The notes below the pieces were generated by a model. The model ran no database searches and had not been told where the DNA came from. It saw only the letters and a program-made list of their open reading frames with translations. 64,000 nt of DNA from Sulfurimonas sp. HSL3-7 (GTDB taxonomy: Bacteria; Campylobacterota; Campylobacteria; Campylobacterales; Sulfurimonadaceae). Location: positions 186,001 to 250,000 of the forward strand of contig NZ_CP147919.1 of assembly GCF_039645985.1 (NCBI RefSeq), read 5' to 3'. The translations under genes and the position numbers were made by a program. This document shows, piece by piece, positions 51,074 to 58,445 of the stretch. Every line of letters begins with the position of its first letter. Position 1 is the first letter of the stretch.

Positions 51074-52194
51074 ATCGCCACGAGAGAGATGCTGTTTCGC
51101 CCATTCTCTTTGCAATGGTAGAGTGCTTTGTCCGCCTGAAAGAACTTGGACTCAAAGGTATGACAGACTTCGATCGGTCGGGAGACCACCGCACCGATCG
51201 AGGCAGTGAGATAAGCGGCGGCCTTACTGCTCTTGTGCTCTATCCTGGCACTGCGTATACTCTTCTGTATGCTTTGAAGCCGCTCTTCTATCGACTCTTT
51301 TGACCTCCCTGCAATAATACCGCCAAACTCTTCGCCGCCGATCCGAAAAACATGGTCATCGCTGCGGCGCAGTACGTTCTTCAAAATATCGGCTACCTTT
51401 TTAAGCGCCTTGTCGCCCATCTGATGCCCGTAGGTGTCGTTGTAGTTTTTGAAATAGTCGACATCCAGAATAAAAAAGCAAAAATAGCTGTTCTCTCTCG
51501 AGGCGATGTCCATTTTTTGCGGGTAGATCTCGTGGAGTTTGCGGCGGTTGTAGAGATCGGTCAGATGGTCTTTATGGGAGAGCTCACGCAGTTTTTTGGC
51601 ATTTCTGCGCTCTCTCTCATGCAGCAGATGAAGTGCCTTGAAGGTGCGTTCACGGTTGTATTCGGCAAGCGAGATGACGAAGACGGTGCCGAAAGAGGCC
51701 ACCGCCAAACGCAGAAAAGCCTGCATCGACCACGCCCCCTCTTCCCAGACGCCTATGCCGTTATAGGCGAAAGAGAGAAGAATAACGTAATAGACAGCGG
51801 TGATGGCAAGACCGAAACGGACCCCCTTGAGCAATATAGCGAATGCGGGGAAAAATAGGCTCCAGACCAGCCCGAAATCTCTGTTCTGACTGACAATGCT
51901 GAATGTAAGAAGGAACAGAAAGAGAAAATAGATCGTATAGGTGGCGACAAGCGAAAAGTTTTTGTAGCGGACAAGATGTCGCAGCAGCCCCAGACTGACA
52001 GCCGCGGCAGATGCATCGGCAATAAACATCTGGGTGTCATGGAAAGAAAAAAGCTGTTTTATCGTAAAGAACGAAGAGGCGGCCGAGAAAAAGCCCAGCA
52101 GCGAGAGCAGCAGGGCATATTGGAATGCTGTATACGCTTTGGAGTCGTATTGGCCGATCTGTTGGTTAAGCACTGCAAGTATATTTTTAGGCAT
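51070..52194 (-). CDS. Membrane-bound diguanylate cyclase (GGDEF)
   Basis: 374 residues. The N-terminal ~180 residues form about six membrane helices (ALLLSLLGFFSAASSFFTI ... LAVASFGTVFVISL), a short coiled coil (FKALHLLHERERRNAKKLREL) follows, then a GGDEF domain with HKDHLTDLYNRR-type entry and the active FRIGGEEF at about 281-288. No clear RxxD inhibitory site just upstream. Makes c-di-GMP in response to an unknown membrane signal. Its stop overlaps that of moeA. Confidence 0.88.
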   Translation of the reverse strand: MPKNILAVLNQQIGQYDSKAYTAFQYALLLSLLGFFSAASSFFTIKQLFSFHDTQMFIADASAAAVSLGLLRHLVRYKNFSLVATYTIYFLFLFLLTFSIVSQNRDFGLVWSLFFPAFAILLKGVRFGLAITAVYYVILLSFAYNGIGVWEEGAWSMQAFLRLAVASFGTVFVISLAEYNRERTFKALHLLHERERRNAKKLRELSHKDHLTDLYNRRKLHEIYPQKMDIASRENSYFCFFILDVDYFKNYNDTYGHQMGDKALKKVADILKNVLRRSDDHVFRIGGEEFGGIIAGRSKESIEERLQSIQKSIRSARIEHKSSKAAAYLTASIGAVVSRPIEVCHTFESKFFQADKALYHCKENGRNSISLVAI

Positions 52195-52300
52195 CTCTCT
52201 CTTCGGACTCCACGAGTTGAAGATTCATTATAACAGAAAATACACATAAAAATATAAAAAAACAGAATAGAACCTAAAGGCGAGGTTCCGTTGGCAATGT

Positions 52301-53632
52301 TTACTTTTGAATTTTCGCGAGGATCGCCTCTTCAGCGATATCGTCACTGCGGTATTTCACGACTACAAGGTCTTCCGTCTCATTGATGTACCACTCTGCA
52401 ATAGCGTCATGCTCAAGGTCTTCAAGTTTTTTCATATCGATCTCGTCGATATGTTTGAAAAGATGTTTGTGCTTTGCCGGATTTGAGAGCTTGATCGCTG
52501 TCATGATCAACCAGAGTGCGCCGATCAGCCCCAGTATCATCCCCATGCTCTGACGGTCAGAGATGTCCAGCATCAAACCGGCAAAGGTACCGCCCAAAAA
52601 GGTCATGAAGTAGGAGATCGAGTTGGAGATCCCGAGAGCGGCACCTTTCTGGTGCACTTTTGCATATTTGGAGATGAGCGACTGCACCAACGGCTCCATC
52701 ATATTGAAGCCGATAAAAAAACTGACGACGCCGACAATGAAAAGTACCGGCGTCGTGGCGTAGCCCATCAACACAAATGCGGTGATAAAGAGGACAATAG
52801 AGAGCATAAAGATCTCTTTTGCCTTGTTGTGTTTCTCACCGAATACGGCAGCCGGCCCCATTGCGATCAGGCCGAAGAGCATTGCCGGTAGATAGACCAT
52901 CCACAACTCCGATTTTTCCCAGGCAAAACCGCCCTCGGCAAGCGGGTTGGTCATGATGATCGGGATCAGTACGAAGGCGACGGTCATCAGCCCTTTCTGC
53001 ATACCGTTGATGATGATCATGCCGAGCAGGTTCGGATCTTTGAGAATATCGGAGGTCTTGGTCGTGTTATGGTAGATGTGGCGGATACGCGGGGGCGTCG
53101 GTACTTTGGTGAAAAGCAGCAGCATGGCCAGGCCGGAGAGTCCGGCGGTTACCCAGAAAAGAAAATCGACCCCGAAAGCAGCCCCCAGTACCGGACCAAG
53201 ACCCATTGCCAAGGCAAAGGAGAGGGCAATAGTACCGCCCATCATCGCCATCGCTTTACCGCGTACCTCTTCGGGAACCAGGTCGGAGATCATGGCGGTG
53301 ACAACCGCACCGATCGCACCGGCACCCTGAAGGAAACGGCCGACCATCAGGGTATAGATGTCCGTGCTCAGAGCCGCAATCACGGAACCGATAAGAAAGA
53401 TGACAAGTCCGACGAAGATGGTCGGTTTGCGGCCGATCTTATCGCTGATCGTGCCGAACGGTACCTGAAAGAGTGCCTGCGTTAGGGCGTAACCGCCGAC
53501 GATGATACCGACGAGCAGAGGTGTTGCCCCCTCCATGCTCATGGCGTAGACCGAGAGAACAGGAAGAACGAGGAACAGCCCTAAAAAGCGCAGGGATAAA
53601 ATAGCCGAGAGCGGCATTATTTTTTTGAACAT
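52301..53632 (-). CDS. MFS transporter with C-terminal cytosolic extension
   Basis: 443 residues from ATG 53632, preceded by GAAGG; an in-frame ATG at 53692 lacks a site. Twelve membrane helices with the MFS loop 2-3 motif FGTISDKIGRKPTIFVGL (about 60-77) and QGAGAIGAVVTAMISDL, as in drug:H+ antiporters. After TM12 there is a ~75-residue soluble tail (HKHLFKHIDEIDMKKLEDL ... RSDDIAEEAILAKIQK), unusual in length for the family and beta-alpha in character. Substrate unknown. Divergent from rdgB. Confidence 0.85.
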   Translation of the reverse strand: MFKKIMPLSAILSLRFLGLFLVLPVLSVYAMSMEGATPLLVGIIVGGYALTQALFQVPFGTISDKIGRKPTIFVGLVIFLIGSVIAALSTDIYTLMVGRFLQGAGAIGAVVTAMISDLVPEEVRGKAMAMMGGTIALSFALAMGLGPVLGAAFGVDFLFWVTAGLSGLAMLLLFTKVPTPPRIRHIYHNTTKTSDILKDPNLLGMIIINGMQKGLMTVAFVLIPIIMTNPLAEGGFAWEKSELWMVYLPAMLFGLIAMGPAAVFGEKHNKAKEIFMLSIVLFITAFVLMGYATTPVLFIVGVVSFFIGFNMMEPLVQSLISKYAKVHQKGAALGISNSISYFMTFLGGTFAGLMLDISDRQSMGMILGLIGALWLIMTAIKLSNPAKHKHLFKHIDEIDMKKLEDLEHDAIAEWYINETEDLVVVKYRSDDIAEEAILAKIQK

Positions 53633-53768
53633 GAACAGACCTTCGGGTAAAAATAGTGGCAATTTTCTAGACAACTGCGTTAAAATGCGCATTATAGTAC
53701 AGATGCTGTTTTTTTTGTCTCAAAGATAGAGGCAGTGTTTTGAATTAAAAGTTGCGTAAGGAAGTAAG

Positions 53769-54374
53769 ATGCGAATTGTCCTGGCCACCTCTAATAAGGG
53801 GAAAGTACGTGAGATAAAAGCGATGTGCAGTGATTTTGAAGTGGTGCCCTACACCGACCTGATAGATGCTTTTGACATCATCGAGGATGCCCCGGATTTT
53901 AAGGGAAATGCCCTGATCAAGGCGCGGGCTGTATATGCGGCGCTCGGCGACGAGGATGCTATCGTCCTTTCTGATGACAGCGGCATCTCCGTAGATGCTC
54001 TCGGTGGCGAACCGGGTATTTACAGTGCGCGTTACGCCGGGGAGGATGCCAGCGATAAAGAGAACCTTCAAAAACTGATGAACGCGGTCAAAGCCAAAGG
54101 GTTGGAGAGTTCCCCGGCACACTATACGGCAGCCATTGCGATCGTGACGAAAGAGGGTGAGCAGACAGTACACGGCTGGATGTACGGTGATGTCATTACC
54201 GTGCCTCGCGGTGACAACGGTTTTGGCTATGACCCCTGTTTTATACCGGAAGGTTTTGACAAAACCCTGGGTGAGCTTGACGAAGAGGTAAAAAAAGGAC
54301 TGTCGCATCGATCAAAGGCCCTTTATCTGGCTGCCCTGGTGCTGCATACGATCAAAAAAGAACGTCATCAGTAG
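53769..54374 (+). CDS. rdgB: XTP/dITP diphosphatase (house-cleaning NTPase)
   Basis: 201 residues, Ham1/RdgB fold. [19 protein letters not shown] start (SNKGK nucleotide motif), [12 protein letters not shown], the metal-binding [23 protein letters not shown] (about 72-94) and [12 protein letters not shown]. Removes deaminated purine nucleotides (ITP, XTP) from the pool. The 290 bases after it contain the candidate retron RNA of the next gene. Confidence 0.95.
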   Translation: MRIVLATSNKGKVREIKAMCSDFEVVPYTDLIDAFDIIEDAPDFKGNALIKARAVYAALGDEDAIVLSDDSGISVDALGGEPGIYSARYAGEDASDKENLQKLMNAVKAKGLESSPAHYTAAIAIVTKEGEQTVHGWMYGDVITVPRGDNGFGYDPCFIPEGFDKTLGELDEEVKKGLSHRSKALYLAALVLHTIKKERHQ

Positions 54375-54445
54375 ATATCGTTTCGGAGCACAACATTCAT
54401 CATATTGCAGTAATACTAGACGGGTCTTTTATCAGATGACTATCC

Positions 54446-54487
54446 CGTTCCTGACTGTTGCCAGCTGCCTCCGGCGATCACGGAACA
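54446..54487 (+). other. Imperfect stem-loop upstream of the retron-like unit
   Basis: GTTCC pairs with GGAAC, and inside it GTTGCC with GGCGAT (two G-T pairs), around a loop that contains CTGCCT. No T run follows. It may be the 3' structure of the rdgB transcript or an extra part of the candidate RNA. The loop CTGCCT could also pair with the AGGCAG of a1; this may be chance. Confidence 0.3.
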
Positions 54488-54537
54488 GAGATAGTAAAAC
54501 ATGATGCTGTTTAAAGCTAGTATGAGCATGACTTGAT

Positions 54538-54543
54538 TATAAT
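54538..54543 (+). promoter_or_regulatory. -10 box of the candidate retron RNA and reverse transcriptase
   Basis: A perfect TATAAT with TTGAT just ahead. Transcription would start about seven bases downstream, at 54549-54551, which is where the a1 repeat AGGCAG begins. No -35 match is seen at the right distance. Confidence 0.6.
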
Positions 54544-54549
54544 AAAACT

Positions 54550-54648
54550 AGGCAGTAGCTTTATACGATTTCGATCGTAGTTCAGGTCCGTTTTGGTAGC
54601 GCGTTTCGCCTACTTTTCTGAATGGTCCCACTGAAATTCGTGCTGCCT
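54550..54648 (+). ncRNA. Candidate retron msr-msd RNA
   Basis: About 99 bases between promoter and reverse transcriptase gene. a1 AGGCAGTA (54550-54557) pairs with TGCTGCCT (54641-54648) over eight pairs including one T-G. The next base inside is G54558 of a TAGC, as in retrons, where the branching guanosine lies beside the a1/a2 helix. Next is TACGAT-TTCG-ATCGTA (54564-54579), an msr-type hairpin with a UUCG tetraloop. The msd part would be TTCAG (54581-54585) to CTGAA (54618-54622 or 54631-54635), enclosing GTAG-(C)-GCG-TTT-CGC-CTAC (54596-54613). It is shorter than most known retron RNAs. Confidence 0.55.
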
Positions 54649-54664
54649 TCCTAAGAGAAGAACT

Positions 54665-56239
54665 ATGATCAAACAATACAAGACTATCAAAATTGCCAAA
54701 GGTGATGGACGATATCGAATACTTTACGCACCACACAAAGCCTACAAAAACAAATTAATATCGTTTCTTCCGGAACTACAGCAAAAACTCCATAATATCG
54801 ATGTAGAAGGTCGTATCCACGGTTTTATGCGCGGCCGTTCACCGGTGAGCAACGCACTCAAACATGTCGGCTACGCCTACACGCTCTCGCTTGATCTGGA
54901 AGATTTTTTTGACAGTGTGAAAGCGGATATGGTCAAAGCGTACCTGAGTGAAGAAGCGTTCTCTCTCTGTTTTATCGACGGCATCGCCAGGCAAGGTCTA
55001 CCGACAAGCCCTGTGATCGCCAATCTCGCTTTTGTAGAGATCGATAAAGCGATTGCGGATGCTCTTTCAGATGAAGGGGTCTATGCTGTCTATACCCGTT
55101 ACGCCGACGACCTGATCTTCTCTTTTAACGACAAGGCCTTTGCGGAGACGATTGAAAAAGTTGTCGAGAGGATCATCAATGGTGCAGGTTTTCGCCTTAA
55201 CCATAAAAAAAGAAAGCTGCAGAGTGCCAAAAACGGCCGGAGGATGATCACCGGTATCGCAGTGGACAACCGCGGCATCCACCCCAGCCGGGCATTGAAA
55301 CGCCGCATCAGGGCGGCGGTGCATCAGGAGAACAGGGCTGAGGCCTTCGGTCTTCTCTCCTGGGCCGAGTGCAGACCTCCCAAAGCGTTTTATACCGATC
55401 GTGATCTGCTTAATAAAAACATCTTTGACGGAGAGGCCTTGGACATCTCGAACGATTTTTACCTTGCGAATCTTCTCTCTTTCGAGGCCTATGTCGACGC
55501 AGTTGAAAGCGACTTTGACGGTTCTGCCCTTTTGCATGAGCAGGATAGAGAGAAGTGGGAAAAACAGAAGAGTGCTTTTCTGACGCAGAGAGAAGCATTT
55601 TATATAAAAGAGAAAAAACGTGCCGAAGCGGAGCATCAAGAGAGACGTAAAGAGATGGAGAGACATTTTTTAGCTGAAAAAGAGGAGAAGAGAGAGGAGA
55701 AAAAGTTGCAGAAAGAGACAGTTACCCAGAGCGTTTCTTCTACCCGTCCTGAAGAGAATAGCGAGGACGCCTCTCCCAAAGAGTTGAAAATCGATCTTGA
55801 TGCGCTAAAAGAGATAGAACAGCAAGAGAGCGCACATTTCCAGGCAGAGAAAAAAGCACGTCGGCGCAGGCAGGAAGAGCAACGCCAGGCCAATGAGGAG
55901 AAAGAGGAGAAAAAACAGCGGCTTAATAAACTCTTTTTAGCAAGTATTCTTCCCCTTTTGATCCTCTTAGGCGCGATGAGCTACTACTTTTCAGCGACAA
56001 AGATCGAGATAAAAGAGGCGTACCCGCTCTTCATCGAAACGGTACCGTTTGATGCCAAAATACAGATCATGAACATCAAACCGGCATACAAGCCGGGAAT
56101 CCTGCTTAAACCGGAAAACTATGATATACGTATCAGCAAAAAGGGGTATGAGACCCAGCGGTTCTGGATAAAGATGGAGCACGAGAACAAAATCGTCAAA
56201 CGCGAATTGAAGAAGGTCAAAGTCCGTAAGGTCTATTAA
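54665..56239 (+). CDS. Retron-type reverse transcriptase fused to coiled coil, membrane helix and PEGA-like domain
   Basis: 524 residues; GAGAAG precedes the ATG. The RT domain (about 1-280) has RILYAPHKAYKNKL, the retron NAxxH motif as NALKH (63-67), SLDLEDFFDSV with Asp77, RQGLPTSPVIANL (109-121), YTRYADDLIFSF with YADD at 146-149, GFRLNHKKRKL, and ITG (195-197) matching the retron VTG. Catalytic acids are intact. Residues about 290-422 are a Glu/Lys/Arg-rich coiled coil, followed by one helix LFLASILPLLILLGAMSYYF (423-442). The rest (about 445-524) is PEGA-like: ETVPFDAKIQIMNI, GILLKPENYDIRISKKGYET. Basic residues before the helix place the RT in the cytosol and PEGA in the periplasm. Confidence 0.85.
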   Translation: MIKQYKTIKIAKGDGRYRILYAPHKAYKNKLISFLPELQQKLHNIDVEGRIHGFMRGRSPVSNALKHVGYAYTLSLDLEDFFDSVKADMVKAYLSEEAFSLCFIDGIARQGLPTSPVIANLAFVEIDKAIADALSDEGVYAVYTRYADDLIFSFNDKAFAETIEKVVERIINGAGFRLNHKKRKLQSAKNGRRMITGIAVDNRGIHPSRALKRRIRAAVHQENRAEAFGLLSWAECRPPKAFYTDRDLLNKNIFDGEALDISNDFYLANLLSFEAYVDAVESDFDGSALLHEQDREKWEKQKSAFLTQREAFYIKEKKRAEAEHQERRKEMERHFLAEKEEKREEKKLQKETVTQSVSSTRPEENSEDASPKELKIDLDALKEIEQQESAHFQAEKKARRRRQEEQRQANEEKEEKKQRLNKLFLASILPLLILLGAMSYYFSATKIEIKEAYPLFIETVPFDAKIQIMNIKPAYKPGILLKPENYDIRISKKGYETQRFWIKMEHENKIVKRELKKVKVRKVY

Positions 56240-56255
56240 CCTTTGACCGCGCTAA

Positions 56256-56402
56256 TCAGAAAAGTGGATACGTTCTTCCATTCTCTTTTTCGATCGCATA
56301 GACTATCTGGAAGGTGATGGTCCCGAAGCTGTGCTTTTCGGCGATTGTCGTTAATGTACTTTCTTCAAATCCAAAATGAAAACCCCTTCTTTCCGTGATC
56401 AT
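56256..56402 (-). CDS. Small ORF antisense-facing the reverse transcriptase gene
   Basis: 48 residues, MITERRGFHFGFEESTLTTI then IVYAIEKENGRTYPLF, with GGGAG six bases before the ATG. Composition is protein-like, but the family is not recognised and the opposite strand also reads plausibly in part. The frame stays open upstream of this ATG. It could be a short gene, the 3' remnant of a larger one, or chance. The gap 56240-56581 holds nothing else I can support. Confidence 0.3.
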   Translation of the reverse strand: MITERRGFHFGFEESTLTTIAEKHSFGTITFQIVYAIEKENGRTYPLF

Positions 56403-56581
56403 GGAAACTCCCGTATTCGCTTTCGAGATCAGTGACAGCGATGAAACCCTTTTCGGGCTATTTTCTATATCGGAAGCAATTTATCGCACGATGGCGGTAT
56501 TTGACGTATAAAATACGTCATAAGTTTTATTTAATCGTCACTTTAGTAGAGTTCCAAAAAATAAAAAGGGGGAGTATTCCC

Positions 56582-57049
56582 ATGATTAAAAAAATAGTAA
56601 CAGGTGCGGTTTTATTTTCGACTTTGGCGCTGAACCTGTCTGCATTCGATACGAATAAAGCAGAGGATTTTGACGCTTTCTACTCGCACATGACACAAAA
56701 AGCGTGTGCTGCTTCAAAACTTTCGATCGGCAGTGACGAAGTGATGCAGATGCTGCGTGAAGAGAAAAAGTTCACTCTGCTTGATATCCGTACAAAAGGG
56801 GAACTGGCTGTATTGGGACTCAAAACTGCGAACACCGTCGAGATGCCTCTTGAACATCTTTTTGAAAAAGAGAACCTTGCGAAACTGCCGACCGATGAAT
56901 TGATCGTGATCGTCTGTTATTCCGGTACACGCGCGACGATGGCTGCCGCCAGTCTGAAGATGCTTGGTTTTAAAAATACGCGTGTGATGAAAGGCGGCAT
57001 AGTCGGACTTGCACAAGGCAATACACCAAAAAGCGCTCCGCTGAAATAG
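56582..57049 (+). CDS. Exported rhodanese-domain protein
   Basis: 155 residues from ATG 56582, directly after AAAGGGGGAG; an open frame extends upstream without a site. The signal peptide MIKKIVTGAVLFSTLALNLSA is followed by a single rhodanese domain: VMQMLREEKKFTLLDIRTKGE, TVEMPLEHLF, the active-site loop CYSGTRA (Cys about 119) and GFKNTRVMKGGIVGLAQG. Likely a periplasmic sulfurtransferase or sulfane-sulfur carrier, reasonable in a sulfur-oxidising lineage. The gene is convergent with the DUF134 gene. Confidence 0.85.
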   Translation: MIKKIVTGAVLFSTLALNLSAFDTNKAEDFDAFYSHMTQKACAASKLSIGSDEVMQMLREEKKFTLLDIRTKGELAVLGLKTANTVEMPLEHLFEKENLAKLPTDELIVIVCYSGTRATMAAASLKMLGFKNTRVMKGGIVGLAQGNTPKSAPLK

Positions 57050-57084
57050 GTTGAAAGTCTCTGTTTAGACAGAACAGGCAGAGG

Positions 57085-57693
57085 CTAAGACCGCTGCTGA
57101 CCGTTTAAAAATCCCAAATTCAGCAGTTTTTCCACTTCGATCTTTTTTGTGACAACAGGGGAGATCCCTTTAGCCGCCAAGGCATGCTTGAGCCCCTCCC
57201 CGATACTGCTGCTGACAAAAAAGTTGACGTTATGTTCTGAGAAAAACCCGGGCAGCAGCTGTCCCGGTTTTCCTTTCTGTACGAAGACGGGGTTATCCAG
57301 GATCTCCGTGCTGACGACTTCGCCTTCATTGATATGTAAGATGATGATAAAGGGCTGCAGCGGCGTGATGGTTTTATAACTCTCTTTATCGGAAGAGCAG
57401 AAGGCAATCCTGTAATCCTCTTTCTGGTCCTTGATGATGAGGTTTGCGCCGCTTACCAGGGCCAGAGCGACCTTCTCATGCGCGCTTTTCATGATGCGCG
57501 AAAAGGTAGGGCGTGAAACATTCATCTTCTTTGCGGCATCGGCCTGGTAGAGCCCCAGCAGATCCATCAGGTAGATCGCTTCGATCTCTTCGTGAAAAAG
57601 GGTGATACTGTTTTCACCCTTTTGTTCAAGCGGTCCGAAAGCCTTGACGAGGGGTTTGAAATTGAGGGTGCGTTTTATTTTTTCTCTTGCCAT
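57085..57693 (-). CDS. DUF134 DNA-binding protein fused to a NifX/FeMo-co-binding-like domain
   Basis: 202 residues from ATG 57693. The N-terminal ~100 residues are DUF134: HEEIEAIYLMDLLGLYQADAAKKMNVSRPTFSRIM, a sigma-like helix-turn-helix. The C-terminal ~100 residues (RIAFCSSDKES, FIIILHINEGEVVSTEIL, FFVSSSIGEGLKHALAAKGI) are a dinitrogenase iron-molybdenum cofactor-type domain. A TATAAT ends six bases before the ATG, so the mRNA may be leaderless. It is divergent from a stand-alone NifX-like gene and probably regulates it through the repeated GACATATGTTCATA sites between them. Confidence 0.82.
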   Translation of the reverse strand: MAREKIKRTLNFKPLVKAFGPLEQKGENSITLFHEEIEAIYLMDLLGLYQADAAKKMNVSRPTFSRIMKSAHEKVALALVSGANLIIKDQKEDYRIAFCSSDKESYKTITPLQPFIIILHINEGEVVSTEILDNPVFVQKGKPGQLLPGFFSEHNVNFFVSSSIGEGLKHALAAKGISPVVTKKIEVEKLLNLGFLNGQQRS

Positions 57694-57723
57694 AAAGAAA
57701 TTATATCCAATCAAGTTTTTAAT

Positions 57724-57752
57724 TTGACATATGTTCATAAAATCGCTATCAT
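57724..57752 (+). promoter_or_regulatory. Promoter of the NifX-like gene
   Basis: TTGACA (57724-57729), 17 bases, TATCAT (57747-57752). The expected start is near 57759, inside the second operator copy. ACAGGAG is the ribosome site for the ATG at 57796. Confidence 0.65.
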
Positions 57753-57769
57753 TCGGACATATGTTCATA
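57726..57769. promoter_or_regulatory. Two direct operator repeats in the divergent promoter
   Basis: GACATATGTTCATA occurs exactly at 57726-57739 and 57756-57769, 30 bp apart (about three helical turns). Each holds the palindrome ACATATGT. The first overlaps the -35 and the second covers the start point of the NifX-like promoter. This is the geometry of a repressor site, most simply for the adjacent DUF134 protein. Confidence 0.65.
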
Positions 57770-57795
57770 TAAACACTAATTTACAGGAGTCTCAG

Positions 57796-58191
57796 ATGTT
57801 GGCAGTAGCAGTAAAGACAGACAAAGAGAACACAGCAGTCTCCCCTCTATTCGGTAAGGCGAAGTTTTTTGCCTTCTATGACGGGAAAAATATTACAATA
57901 GAAAAAAATGAAGTAGGCGACGGCATAGCGGTGATCAACTGGTTCGCACAAAAAGGTGTCGATACGATCATCGTCAAAGAGATGGGGAGCAACCCCTATA
58001 AGGCTTTACAAAACTATCATATGAAGTTATTATATGCGGGTGACGAACGTATAGAAGTAGCGGATATCATCAAAAAATATGAAGCAGGCGAATTAAATGG
58101 ACTCAATGCGTCACAGATGCAAAATATTATTGCAAAACATGAAAAGCATCATACGCATCCCCATGGGCATGAACACGGGCATACACATTAA
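57796..58191 (+). CDS. NifX/NifB-C-type iron-molybdenum cofactor-like protein, His-rich tail
   Basis: 131 residues from ATG 57796 (ACAGGAG ahead). RNase H-like NifX fold: MLAVAVKTDKENTAVSPLFGKAKFFAFYD, then VINWFAQKGVDTIIVKEMGSNPYKAL, typical of dinitrogenase iron-molybdenum cofactor family proteins that bind Fe-S or Mo-Fe-S species. The tail HEKHHTHPHGHEHGHTH is a metal-binding stretch. No nif structural genes are near, so the role is probably in iron-sulfur or metal handling, not nitrogen fixation; this is inference. DUF4492-cydAB follow in the same direction. Confidence 0.82.
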   Translation: MLAVAVKTDKENTAVSPLFGKAKFFAFYDGKNITIEKNEVGDGIAVINWFAQKGVDTIIVKEMGSNPYKALQNYHMKLLYAGDERIEVADIIKKYEAGELNGLNASQMQNIIAKHEKHHTHPHGHEHGHTH

Positions 58192-58211
58192 ATATTGAAC
58201 GGGTAAAAAAG

Positions 58212-58445
58212 ATGGCGCAGAAGAGTTTTTCCAGGTTGAAATGGCTGTTTTACCTCTATTATGACGGCTTTAAGAACATGAAAACAGGCAAGACGCTTTG
58301 GCTGATCATAGGGATCAAGCTTTTTGTGCTGCTGGTCATTATCAAGTGGCTCTTCTTCCCCAACTTTTTAGAGACCCGTTTCACAAACGATGAAGACCGG
58401 GGTGCTTATATCCTCGATGCATTAACACCACCAAAGGAGAAATAA
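58212..58445 (+). CDS. DUF4492 membrane protein preceding cytochrome bd genes
   Basis: 77 residues with one clear membrane helix (TLWLIIGIKLFVLLVIIKWLFF, about 30-51), basic N-terminus (QKSFSRLKWLFYLYYDGFKNM) and acidic C-terminus (TNDEDRGAYILDAL). DUF4492 genes recurrently sit just upstream of cydA in Campylobacterota and Bacteroidota. The role is unknown, likely assembly or an accessory subunit. The stop shares one base with the cydA start. Confidence 0.8.
   Translation: MAQKSFSRLKWLFYLYYDGFKNMKTGKTLWLIIGIKLFVLLVIIKWLFFPNFLETRFTNDEDRGAYILDALTPPKEK

Noticed and set aside
54665-56239. Diversity-generating retroelement
   Set aside because: No Avd-like gene, no template/variable repeat pair near the RT, and the NALKH/ITG motifs fit retrons better. 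The 147-bp repeats at 29-30 kb are 25 kb away and do not show A-specific variation.
54665-56239. Group II intron maturase
   Set aside because: No maturase X or HNH endonuclease domain, and no domain V-like RNA hairpin after the gene; the C-terminus is coiled coil, membrane helix and PEGA-like.
57085-58191. Part of a nitrogen-fixation cluster
   Set aside because: Only NifX-like domains occur; no nifHDK, nifB or nifEN are present. The family has many members unrelated to nitrogenase.
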